A DNA stretch of 64,000 bases. It comes from Chrysophaeum taylorii (lineage: Eukaryota; Sar; Pelagophyceae; Pelagomonadales; Pelagomonadaceae). Below, in pieces: positions 33,831-44,207 of the stretch. Position 1 is the first letter of the stretch, and the number at the start of each line of letters is the position of its first letter. Under the pieces are notes generated by a model. It saw only the letters and a program-made list of their open reading frames with translations, made no database searches and had not been told where the DNA came from. The translations under genes and the position numbers were made by a program. The stretch is from positions 78,214 through 142,213 of the forward strand of contig JAQMWT010000046.1 in NCBI GenBank assembly GCA_029834535.1. The letters run 5' to 3'.

Positions 33831-35028
33831 CCTAACTACTAATCGACAGATGTTTGTTTGTCTGTCTGTCTGTCTGTCTTTAAATGTCGACTGCTAAGAG
33901 GGGGGGGTGTGTGTGGGGAGCATGAAGAATGTGGGTGGGTTTGTGGGGTAGGAGGGATGTGCCTGACGGGCGGAGATAAGTACGCGGGACCTAGTCGGGG
34001 TCATCGCCGAGGCGTGGGGCAGGCGAAGAGAGGACGGGCCCCGCCCGTAGGTCGTACGCATGCTGCTGCCGGACGTATGTGCGACGAAGGGTGACGTCCT
34101 GCTGGGATCGGGCGGCCTGGGCGGGGTCTGTCTGTCTGTCCCTCGATTTAGGGTAAGGATCAGGTAGGCACGAGAGTAAGGATCAGGTAGGCGCGAGAGC
34201 CAGACAGTGATCCTCCAAGCCGTCTACGGCGACCTCGCAGACTATTTCCACGACCCGCGGCGGCTCTTTCAGCGCGCCATTCTCACGCCCCGTCGAAACG
34301 ATGTTGTCGATGCTGACAACGCGCGCATGACCGCGGCCTTTTTTTTCCCGGAGACGAGGCGTCGGAGTTCTTTTCGGCTGACTAGGCTGGGTCGGAAGAC
34401 GACGCCTCGCTCTTTACAGTCGAGTTTTGAACTCCCTGACAACCAACGGCATGCTGACTTTGATCGCGAGCTTAATGTCTTCGCAACCTCGACCCGTCGC
34501 ACGGCCACTGCAACGGTACCAGATACATGATCGATCGTGTCGTTGTCACCGAGGCTCCTCCAACCTGTATCCCTTAAGGCCCGCCGACGCCAAACGATCA
34601 ACAAGAGCCAGGGCCAGACGCCCCGCGAGGTCGGCGTCCTCTTGCCCAAGCCCGTCTTCTGCCACGTCCAGCTCTACGTGGCTCTCTGTCGATCGGCAAC
34701 CCCGAGGATAAACTCATCTGGGTCGACGACTCCACCCTACCCCACACGTGCTGCGCAATACCGATAAGCCCCCTCCCGGCGTCTGAACTTGTTTGGGTTT
34801 GAGGTGAACGCAGGCTAGTGGCGTGTACAGCGCAGATTGGCGGAGGTGAGAGCGACGAGCTCGAAGGAGAGTGGGAGTGGGTGTGAGCACGAGTGGGCTT
34901 ACGCCGGACTTACTGGGGTTAGAGATTGGGACTAGGTGAACTTACTGACCAGGTGAACGTAACGGGACCAGGTGAGCTTACTGGGGTTAGAGATTGTGAG
35001 TAGGTGAACTTACTGGCCTGCACTTGTC
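33831..35028 (+). mobile_element. Helitron-like unit 2
   Basis: Full unit from CCTAACTACTAATCGACAG to GGCCTGCACTTGT. Its 5' part carries about 250 extra bases (70-base module plus a GATCGGGCGGCCTGGG segment) shared with 32022-32310. The decayed helicase spans about 34200-34790 with at least two frameshifts and a TAG in the FFSAD region. First of three head-to-tail units. Confidence 0.75.
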
Positions 35029-35030
35029 TT

Positions 35031-36042
35031 TATAACTACTAATCGACAGATGTTTGTTTGTCTGTTTGTTTGTTTGTCTGTCCCTCGATTTAGGGTAAGG
35101 ATTAGGTAGGCGCGAGAGTAAGGATCAGGTAGGCGCGAGAGCCAGACAGTGATCCTCCAAGCCGTCTACGGCGACCTCGCAGACTATTTCCACGACCCGC
35201 GGCGGCTCTTTCAGCGCGCCATTCTCACGCCCCGTCGAAACGATGTTGTCGATGCTGACAACGCGCGCATGACCGCGGCCTTTTTTTCCCGGAGACGAGG
35301 CGTCGGAGTTCTTTTCGGCAGACTAGGTTGGGTCGGAAGACGACGCCTCGCTCTTTACAGTCGAGTTTTCGACTCCCTGACAACCAACGGCATGCTGACT
35401 TTGATCGCGAGCTTAAAGTCTTCGCAACCTCGACCCGTCGCACGGCCACTGCAACGGTACCAGATACATGATCGATCGTGTCGTGTCACCGAGGCTCCTC
35501 CAACCTGTATCCCTTAAGGCCCGCCGACGCCAAACGATCACCAAGAGCCAGGGCCAGACGCCCCGCGAGGTCGGCGTCCTCTCGCCCAAGCCCGTCTTCT
35601 GTCACGTCCAGCTCTACGTGGCTCTCTGTCGATCGGCAACCCCGGGGATATGCTTTTCTGAGTCGACGACTCCACCCTACCCCACACGTGCTACGCAATA
35701 CCTATAAGCCCCCTCCCGGCGTCTACACGCGCACTGTAAGTGAACTTACTGGGACCAGGTGAACTTACTGGAACCAGGTGAACTTGCGGAGGTTGGAGAT
35801 TGGGACTAGGTGAAATTAGTGACCAGGCGAACTTACTGAGACCAAGTGAACTTACTGGGGTTTTTAGAGTAAACTCAAAGGTTAGCGGCGTGTGCGGATC
35901 AAAGCAGCTTAGATTGGCGGGGGTGACGGCGACGAGTTCAAAGGAAAGTGGATGTGAGCACGAGTGGGTTTACGCCGAATTTACTGGGGTTAGAGATTGG
36001 GACTAGGTGAACTTACTGGCGAACTTACTGGCCTGCACTTGT
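35031..36042 (+). mobile_element. Helitron-like unit 3
   Basis: Begins directly after unit 2 (junction CACTTGTCTTTATAACTACT). Helicase remnant at about 35148-35735. It differs from its neighbours by point changes and a seven-T rather than eight-T run after ATGACCGCGGCC, which puts the frames out of register. Confidence 0.75.
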
Positions 36043-36082
36043 CTTAACTACTAATCGACAGATGTTTGTTTGTTTGTCTGTC

Positions 36083-36186
36083 TGTGACGAATAGACGAAT
36101 GGTATGAGGCGTTAGACTAGCGATAAGAGAAAGACGTAAGGATACTGGATACGTGGTGCAGGGGTAAGTGTCATAGCTTATTCACA
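36083..36186 (-). repeat. LTR of Copia copy 2 (3' in element orientation)
   Basis: On the plus strand it runs TGTGACGAATAGACG...TTATTCACA. It differs from 39777-39880 at about one position by eye. The gag-distal half matches the Copia copy 1 LTR and the other half has diverged. Confidence 0.88.
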
Positions 36187-36189
36187 CAG

Positions 36190-37582
36190 GTGCTGGAAAA
36201 GAAGGAAAAGGAAAAAGGGGTAAGTACCGTTGAGATAACGCAGAGTGTGGGATAAAGCGTGCCAAGCGTGCCAGTGGGGTTTACCAGGATTGTGGGGAAA
36301 ACGCGCACACTGATTGACGGACCAAGTGATATCAGGGCGAGTCATGATGGAGATGAAGAGGACACAGCCAACAATACGGCGAAAAGGGACACGCGTAATG
36401 CGAAGACCAACGTAAGAGGTGAGATCGAGTTCATTGACGTCAGTGAAAGCGCGGAAACGGAGGAAAAAGGCTTGGTAATGGCCAATGCAATGACGAGGGT
36501 GCGCCACAAGAAGATCATCAACGACTAAAACAAGACGGAGGACCACGGTAGAATTGAGGACGAGCTTGTAGTGGCGAGTGTCACCAGATCCGCGGACGAA
36601 GCCACAATCATTGAGAAGGAAGCGTTCCAAATAAAGCCACCAATTGCGACAAGCTTGTTTGCAACCATACCAAGAGCGACGGAGCTTGTAAACGATTTTG
36701 GAACCATCGGTGGGTTGGCGAGGAGCATAGCCTTCGGGTGGCCAGACATAGATGTCTTCGTCAATGGGAGCTTGAATAAAAGCGGAGCTGACATCCAACT
36801 TGTGCAAATCCCAGTCATGAACAGCGACAAAGGTCAGAAAGAAACGGATCGTGACGATGTTGGCAACCGGTGAGTAGGTGTCATGATAATCAATGCCGTG
36901 AACCTGGGTGTAACCGCGGACGACAAGGCGAGCCTTGTACGATTTGAAGCGGCCAGAGTCATACTTCTTGCGGAGGATCCACTTGAGGGTACAAATGTTG
37001 CCAGAAAACGTCGAAGGAAGGCGCATAACATCCCAGCAACCAAGCTGACCAAGAGAGCTGTATTCTTTAGCGATGGCTTGCAACCAGCCAGGACGCTTAG
37101 GATTGGTCGGATAGTCGTTTCGTCAAGGTCTGATACTGAGACATTTCTTCGGAAGCAGAGTAATAAACGTGTGCATGAGGATCAACAAGGGTGTTAGCTA
37201 AACAAAGGGGAAGGAAGACCTAATGAACTAACAAATAAAAGCTAACAGAAGAGACATACAAGGAGTTACAGGGGGAAACAGAATGGCCCGTATCGACATC
37301 AGAATGGCCCGTATCAACATCAGAATGGCCCGTATCAACATTAGAATGGCCCATATCAACATTGTGACAGGATGAAACAGAATGGCCCGTAAAAAAGTTT
37401 GTTGGTTGGTCGACTTTGCGCGGTCGGCTCCGTTTGGCGCGACTTTGTTTTGCACTTTCTGTTGTTTTCTCTCTTTGGTGCTCTTTTGTACGTTTCTCTC
37501 GAGCTCGTAGAATGGTCGGTTCACGTGATGGGGTGATCAGTCCCAGTGAAACCGGCGCATTCTCATCAAACACAGGGGGCAA
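36190..37582 (-). pseudogene. pol: Copia pol fragment (linker and RT)
   Basis: 36178-37083 is an open RT frame almost identical to copy 1, from MQAIAKEY through LDVSSAFIQAP and the VVDD site to MTRPDITWSVNQCARF. It shows the residues lost from copy 1 at 30930. About 50 residues between GLRITR and VPFRRIVGC are missing. 37220-37582 is a diverged piece of the linker before RT, with a short tandem block (D-T-G-H-S-D-V units) repeated four times. Confidence 0.85.
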
Positions 37583-37619
37583 GGGGGCAACAGCGGAAGA
37601 ACAGCGGACAATGGGGGAA

Positions 37620-39250
37620 CAATAGACGAGAGCTTGGAAGCGTGATTCGAGAAAGTCAGAACAACGTTGAAGTTCCTTCGGTGGTTGACATTGCAGGAAA
37701 TCGGGTAAGTGAAACTGTCAGCAAAATCGAGGTCTGAAGAACAATAGCGACAAAAGTGCCTGGGATGACGTGCGTTAGACGAGCGTTAGACGATTGTCGC
37801 AGCGGGGCAAAGATAGCGGAAACACAGGCTGGTACATATGATGGCGGTGTACCAGACGTCTGATGAGAACGTTGCCTTTGGGCAGATAGGTTGCATGGTG
37901 CATGGTGACCAGGTTATGACGATGGTTGGAGTCGACAGAAGCAAAAACAGGCGTAAGCAGGTTTGATACGAACGTGGGTGTTTGGTTGTTGTGGTGCGAG
38001 CAAGTTGCCATGGGCACGACCGCGTCCTGTACGCGAAAATGGAAGACTTCGGACGCGCCTGCGGTGTAAGGAACGAACACAGGTAGACCAGGCTGCTGTA
38101 TGCCAGCCTGCTGTGACAGATAAGAAAGTGGCCCGTTTTCGCATTCGGAAGAACGAAGTTGCCATATGGGCCAACGTTGGAGGACCAAGCGGCGAGCTTC
38201 GCTCGTCATACTCGAATAGGCTGCGGTAGAAGTTGGCGACAGTGGCAAAACAGTTGTGGCACGTAAGAACGTTGCAGATAGCTTGCAGATAGCGTCGCAG
38301 TGACACGTAAGAACATTGCAGATAGCGTCGCGGGTGCTGAGCACGGAATTCACGTCGATAGCAAAACCGAATTTTAAAGGTCAGAAAAGCGGCGAAAAAG
38401 CGATAGTGGGTGAAGGAGAACCACAAATCACACAGCAAAGAAGCGTTTGTCCAGGATCCCGAAGATGAGCGATCCAAGCACATAGGAAGCACGAAAACTG
38501 CGCACGCGAAAAATTGACAGGCACAGCTTAGTTGTGGCAGGTGAAATGAGCGATGGAACGTGATTCGCTGGTTTTACCAAAACCGACAAGCACAACGAGG
38601 AGTGGATCGACGAATAGCTGAAAATGTACAACGGGGAGTGGAGCAACGAATAGGCGAAATACAGAACGAGGAGGGGAGCAACGACGAGGGGAAAAGACAG
38701 AACGAGGAGAGGAGCAACGAATAGCGGAAAATACAGAACGAGGCGCCTGTGCAATGGGAGCTAAAAACAAAAACGAGGGGCTTCCGTGGGATGGGGCTGT
38801 TGATGTGCTTGCATCAGACATTCGGCGGTACACACGCTGACTTGGAATTATCTTGAAAGTGCTGCGCTGTTGAGAAAAACGGCGATGGTGGGTAGGGCGT
38901 TGTCGTGGAATAGGTCGGAACTTTGAAACTTGCGGCAGTCCCCCTTAAAGTGATCCTTGCAGCCGCCAAAAGGACATCGGGTAGTGCGTCGGAATCGAGT
39001 AGAGCCAGGTTGTTGGGAAAGGGGAGCGTCTAGGGTAGGTCAGTTGGAAGAGTCTGAAGTCGTGGCTGACGACGCGGCGGATAGCGCGGCGGAAGTGGTT
39101 GTGCATGCCATCGAAATTGGTTGTTGTTGAACTTCTCAAGGGTAGAACCACATTCATCGGTACGAAACGCAAAACGATAAAACAAAGCCAGTAAGGCTTG
39201 AAGCACGATGCACGTAGTCAAATGCGAGGACACACTCGAGGGTGCGTCGG
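37620..39250 (-). other. Non-Copia sequence inside Copia copy 2
   Basis: This 1.6 kb does not match copy 1. On the minus strand a 192-codon frame (38353-37775) gives a Ser/Thr/His-rich product with no domain I recognise. Short direct repeats are common (ACGTAAGAACRTTGCAGATAGC twice near 38260-38320). It may be a captured host segment or a diverged internal region of a sister Copia subfamily. Confidence 0.45.
38590..38757 (+). repeat. Minisatellite, ~36-base unit
   Basis: About four imperfect units reading GGAGCAACGAATAGCGGAAA followed by ATACAGAACGAGGA, within the foreign segment of Copia copy 2. Confidence 0.7.
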
Positions 39251-39256
39251 ATCAGG

Positions 39257-39345
39257 TACAATGCCGAGCAACTTGAACTCCGGTGATAGGTAAAATGCCG
39301 AGCAACTTGAACGCCGGTGATAGGTATAATGCTGAGCAACTTGTA
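39257..39345 (+). repeat. Triple ~40-base repeat in gag remnant
   Basis: Three tandem units of AATGCYGAGCAACTTG followed by a GGTGATAGGTA-type stretch. They correspond to the N-K-F-I-T-G-V-Q-V region of Copia gag, expanded in this copy. Confidence 0.65.
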
Positions 39346-39349
39346 TACT

Positions 39350-39742
39350 CCGATGATGAACTTGTTGAGGAAGTTCACTACGCAATCCCCACGGCCCATG
39401 TAGACATCGGTAATGCGCTTGTAAAGTCGCGTGAAGTTCATGTCGCGGTTGTCATGGATATCAACGTTGTTGCTTGACGCGAAAGTCTTCTTCAGAGCAG
39501 CCAGAAGCGGAAATGCTAGTCCAAGTGTCAGTGGTCAAGATAATGCGATCACCGGTGGAAATGATCATGTTTTCCAGGCGCCGGGTCCATTGGTGAAAAA
39601 GATGTCGCTCACCACTGAAAGCATCGAGTTTTTGCGAAATCTTGGTATCCTTAATTTCGATCGAGGACATGATAAACGATAACGAACCGAACGTAGCAAT
39701 GAACTGAAGCCGAGGAGGAGTCGCTGTTGTCCGTGAAGTCAA
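39350..39742 (-). pseudogene. gag: Copia gag N-terminal fragment
   Basis: 39461-39742 on the minus strand reads SSIEIKDTKISQKLDAFSGE onward and matches the first 75 residues of copy 1 gag; 39441-39350 continues with NFTRLYKRITDVYMG in another frame. Both zinc knuckles are absent. Confidence 0.85.
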
Positions 39743-39776
39743 GCTCAGGGCGTTCGATAACGAACACCTGGAACCA

Positions 39777-39880
39777 TGTGACGAATAGACGAATGGTATG
39801 AGGCGTTAGACTAGCGATAAGAGAAAGACGTAAGGATACTGGATACGTGGTGCAGGGGTAAGTGTCATAGCTTCTTCACA
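39777..39880 (-). repeat. LTR of Copia copy 2 (5' in element orientation)
   Basis: 104 bases. In element orientation it is followed by TGGTTCCAGGTGTTCG, a candidate primer-binding site that differs from TGGTAGCAGG of copy 1. Confidence 0.88.
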
Positions 39881-40876
39881 CTGTCTGTTTGTCTGTCCCT
39901 CGATTTAGGGTAAGGATCAGGTAGGCGCGAGAATAAGGATCAGGTAGGCGCGAGAGCCAGACAGTGATCCTCCAAGCCGTCTACGGCGACCTCGCAGACT
40001 ATTTCCACGACCCGCGGCGGCTCTTTCAGCGCGCCATTCTCACGCCCCGTCGAAACGATGTTGTCGATGCTGACAACGCGCGCATGACCGCGGCCTTTTT
40101 TTTCCCGGAGACGAGGCGTCGGAGTTCTTTTCGGCTGACTAGGCTGGGTCGGAAGACGACGCCTCGCTCTTTACAGTAGAGTTTTCAACTCCCTGACAAC
40201 CAACGGGATGCTGACTTTGAGCGCGAGCTTAAGGTCTTCGAAACCTCGACCCGTCGCACGGCCACTGCAACAGTACCAGATACATGATCGATCGTGTCGT
40301 GTCACCGAGGCTCCTCCAACCTGTATCGCTTAAGGCCCGCCTACGCCAAACGATCAACAAGAGCCAGGGCCAGACGCCCCGCGAGGTCGGCGTCCTCTTG
40401 GCGAAGCCCGTCTTCTGCCACGTCCAGCTCTACGTGGCTCTCTGTCGATCGGCAACCCCGAGGATATCCTCTTCCGAGTCGACGACTCCACCCTACCCCA
40501 AACGTGCTGCGCAATACCGATAAGCCCCCTCCCGGCGTCTACGCGCGCACTGTAGGTGAACTTACTGGGACCAGGTGAACTTACTGGGGTTTGAGATTGG
40601 GACTAGGTGAGCTGAGTGACCAGGTGAAACTGGGACCAGGTGAACATACTGGGGCTTTTAGAGTAAAGGGCTTTTAGAGTAAACTTAAAGGTTGGCGGCG
40701 CGTGCGGATCAAAGCAGCTTAGATTGGCGGAGGCGAGAGCGACGAGCTCAAAGGAGTTGGTGTGAGCTAGGTGAACTTACTGACCAGGTGAACTTATATG
40801 AAACTTACTGGGACCAGACCAGAACTTACTGGGGTTAGAGATTGGGACTAGGTGAACTTACTGGCCTGCACTTGTT

Positions 40877-42007
40877 TTTATCTATCGCATATTGTTGTTT
40901 TGTTTTGATTTGATTTGTTTGGTTTTGATTTGTTTTGATTTGATTTGATTCACACCCAAACCGATTTCGGATTATTTGGGGTGGGGAGAATGACGCGGTG
41001 ACGTTGTGCTCTCATCATCCCGACCTCGACGACGCAGGATTGGATCTCAAAGACGACGACGACGACGATGACGACGACGACGGAAACCGTGTCGAGATCA
41101 CCCGGCGCGACGGGAGACAGATGTGGGCATGTGCGGTAAAAGCCGGCCGGCCGGCCGCCGTGTCTGCGCTGCCTTCGCCACGTCGATTTTTGTGCCGGAT
41201 CCTTCTGCAGGCAGGCAGCCAGGCAGGCAGGCAGGCAGGCACGCCGCCGCCCAGTCTCGATGTTTTTAATGCGCTGATGGCGGGTTGATGGACCAAGCCT
41301 TGCATGATGTACGCCTCGGAACTAGATGTTTTTAGAGCTAGTATAAGGACGCGCTCGACCACCAGCGCGCGAATCAATCGAATGCGCCCAGCCATTCTTC
41401 CATCGCGTTTAGGTTTTTTTTTTTCCCTAGGCATGCGACACGTCCCGGGATCGTCCTTTCGTCTGCTTCAAACCGCAAGCGGTTACCCGCCGCGTTTTTC
41501 TTTCCACCCAATGATCACTGGGCAGTGTACGTTGCCAGCAAAATGTCTACGGGGCCACGCACCTTGCCAAATAATTAGGCCGGCGTACCGCTGCTGTTTG
41601 ACGAAACGGGCCCACTCTCGGCGCACCAACACGAAACCTTGATTCTCCGTCCACCAAGTCGAATATGAGCTTGAAGCCTTTAGCCTGTCTCTTTCTTCAG
41701 AGCGCCCCGGAATCCGCAATCAACCAACGAGGAACTCTCTGTGACCACAACTGCGCACAGATTGTGCCCGACATGGCTTGGATGCGGGCGTCACACTCCT
41801 CGAGTTCAAAACGATCATTCGGTGGCCCTTGCGGTACTCTCGCGCTGGGATGGAGGGCCGTCGTGATTGAAGTGCTCTGATACACAAGAAGATGCTAATC
41901 ATCGAAAGCACGTCAACGAGAAATAATATTTGCGTCGGTGCTCATCCATCTACGGCGTGCCCACACGTGACAAGAACGCGGGAGACCGACCTACAGGTTA
42001 TAAACAT
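40877..42007. other. Intergenic, no gene recognised
   Basis: Holds a GATTT/TTGTTTT-rich stretch (40895-40955), an Asp-coding GAC run (41056-41085), a (GGCA)n run (41206-41240) and several short frames without domains. The sequence is not a copy of the neighbouring repeats and could be host-unique spacer. Confidence 0.45.
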
Positions 42008-43340
42008 ACAAGTGCAGGCCAGTAAGTTCACCTAGTCCTAATCTCTAGCCCTAGTGAGTTCACGTGGTCCCAGTAAGTTTCATATAAGTTCACCTGGTCA
42101 GTAAGTTCACCTAGCTCACACCAACTCCTTTGAGCTCGTCGCTCTCGCCTCCGCCAATCCAAGCTGCTTTGATCCGCACGCGCCGCCAACCTTTGAGTTT
42201 ACTCTAAAAACCCTTTACTCTAAAGACCCCAGTATGTTCACCTGGTCCCAGTTTCACCTGGTCACTCAGCTCACCTAGTCCCAATCTCCAACCCCAGTAA
42301 GTTCACCTGGTCCCAGTAAGTTAACCTACAGTGCGCGTGTAGACGCCGGGAGGGGGCTTATCGGTATTGCGCAGCACGTGTGGGGTAGGGTGGAGTCGTC
42401 GACCCAGATGAGTATATCCTCGGAGATGCCGATCGACAGAGAGCCACGTAGAGCTGGACGTGGTAGAAGACGGGCTTGGGAAAGAGGAAGCCGACCTCGC
42501 GGGGCGTCTGGCCCTGGCTCTTGTTGATCGTTTGGCGTAGGCGGGCCTTAAGCGATACAGGTTGGAGGAGCCTCGGTGACAACGACACGATCGATCATGT
42601 ATCTGGTACCGTTGCAGTGGCCATGCGACGGGTCGAGGTTGCGAAGACATTAAGCTCGCGATCAAAGTCAGCATGCCGTTGGTTGTCAGGGAGTTGAAAA
42701 CTCTACTGTAAAGAGCGAGGCGTCGTCTTCCGACCCAGCCTAGTCAGCCGAAAAGAACTCCGACGCCTCGTCTCCGGGAAAAAAAAGGCCGCGGTCATGC
42801 GCGCGTTGTCAGCATCGACAACATCGTTTCGACGGGGCGTGAGAATGGCGCGCTGAAAGAGCCGCCGCGGGTCGTGGAAATAGTCTGCGAGGTCGCCGTA
42901 GACGGCTTGGAGGATCACTGTCTGGCTCTCGCGCCTACCTGATCCTTATTCTCGCGCCTACCTGATCCTTACTCTCGCGCTTACATGATCCTTACCCTAA
43001 ATCGAGGGACAGTCATGCTCCCCACACACACCCCCCCCTCTTAGCAGTCGACATTTAAAGACAGACAAACAGACCCCCCCTCTTAGCAGTCGACATTTAA
43101 AGACAGTTATCGACGAGTTGGTTGTCAGTCACATCGCGGTCTCCTCGTCGCATGGCGACAAGCTTGATGATCACTCTCCGCCGACCCACCTTTCGGCGCC
43201 CCTCGTCTACAGGCCCGTGATCCCGGACTGGCTCCTGTCGGTCCGGCCTGGCTCCCATGCTCGGGAGAGGTCTGAAGTTAGTTAGTTAGTTAAACAGACA
43301 GACAAACAAACAGACAAACATCTGTCGATTAGTAGTTAAG
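42008..43340 (-). mobile_element. Helitron-like unit 5 with nested repeat
   Basis: Reverse orientation, from ACAAGTGCAGGCCAGTAAG at 42008 to CATCTGTCGATTAGTAGTTA at 43340. Helicase remnant at about 42340-42920. Near its 5' end it holds two copies of the CTTAGCAGTCGACATTTAAAG module and a 5'-truncated (TTAG)n-tailed repeat at 43107-43292. Confidence 0.75.
43107..43292 (+). mobile_element. (TTAG)n-tailed repeat, 5'-truncated copy 2
   Basis: Starts at TTATCGACGAGTTGGTTGTC, about 175 bases into the family consensus, and keeps the 3' end with its GTTA tail. It is inserted in the terminal region of Helitron-like unit 5. Confidence 0.7.
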
Positions 43341-43366
43341 ATTTTGACGGACGACCTTATCCCTTA

Positions 43367-43725
43367 CCCTGATCGCAGACTGCGGTTGCGATGGAGGACG
43401 GTGCCTCATGAATCCTGAGCCTTGCGAGGGCATCCGCCCTCCCGGCGTAGGTTGGCACCTATTCGCCTCCCGGGCGGGCCGGTTGGCAGCCGGAACGTTC
43501 GCAGTGGGACGGGGTATGGCCGGGGGGCGAAGAAGGTTATCGACGAGTTGGTTGTCAGTCACATCGTGGTCTCCTCGTAGCATGGCGACAAGCTTGATGG
43601 TCACTCTCCGCCGCCCGACCTTTCGGCGCTCCTCGTCTACAGGCCCGTGATTCCGGACTGGCTCCTGTCGGTCCGGCCTGGCTCCCATGCTCGGGAGAGG
43701 TCTGAAGTTAGTTAGTTAGTTAGTT
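43367..43725 (+). mobile_element. (TTAG)n-tailed repeat, copy 3
   Basis: Near full-length match to 10523-10887 with small indels, for example loss of GACGG in the GGGGCGAAGA region, ending in four GTTA units. Confidence 0.7.
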
Positions 43726-44207
43726 TGACCGACGTCGGGAAGGAATGAAGGAAGGAAGGAAGGAAGGAAGATTCCGAGTTGGAGAAGGGCCCGTGTTACT
43801 AGGCCGGGAACCGTTGACATCTTTTTGGCTGCCTGGCGCACACACATGCAGGACACCTGGCGCGAGTCGTTCCAGGAAGGGCCCTGCACGCTTCGCCTCG
43901 CGGTGACCACGCGCTGGACCTTGACATCAGACACCACGCGCGCGCAACGTCGGCGGCCCGGCCTCGACTGGTGCCGACGGACGGTGTGGCATTGGCAGTC
44001 CCAATCATCTCCGCTGACGTCAGGATGTGGTGACGCCGCCGCTTAAGGGTGGGAGGGGGTTATTATAATACAAGTGCAATCTGTGTTGTTGTTTGTATAA
44101 TATAAATCGTTGTATCAATTTTTGAATGAATGAATGGACTTGTGGTATCGTTATTTGTGGCAAAAAGTCGCCCGACGACACGACGACGACACGACAGGAG
44201 AGAGAGA
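43726..44207. other. Intergenic with (GGAA)n run
   Basis: A (GGAA)n run occupies 43740-43770. The rest is unique-looking spacer and the probable promoter of the second Fea1-like gene. No motif recognised. Confidence 0.45.

Larger units (their letters stand above)
36083..39880 (-). mobile_element. Ty1/Copia retrotransposon copy 2, rearranged
   Basis: 3.8 kb, flanked by CTGTC duplications (36078-36082 and 39881-39885). LTRs are 36083-36186 and 39777-39880, 104 bases each and nearly identical, so insertion is recent. Read on the minus strand it holds the start of gag (39742-39461), foreign-looking sequence (about 39250-37620), a piece of the IN-RT linker (37582-37220) and most of RT (37083-36190), which runs straight into the LTR. 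Protease, integrase and RNase H are missing. It must have moved using proteins from another copy or decayed after insertion. Confidence 0.88.
36043..40876 (+). mobile_element. Helitron-like unit 4, split by Copia copy 2
   Basis: The first 40 bases (TAACTACTAATCGACAGATG, then TTTG/TCTG units) lie at 36043-36082 and the rest at 39881-40876. The two parts join cleanly once the Copia element and one copy of CTGTC are removed. Helicase remnant at about 39963-40550. Third of the tandem series. Confidence 0.75.

Noticed and set aside
34150-34165. TTTAGGG as telomeric repeat
   Set aside because: It occurs once per Helitron-like unit in CGATTTAGGGTAAGG and is never tandem, so it is part of the element.
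40560-42330. Regularly spaced GGTGAACTTACTGG units as a CRISPR array
   Set aside because: Spacers are themselves repeated and of uneven length, the host is eukaryotic, and the units are internal parts of Helitron-like elements.
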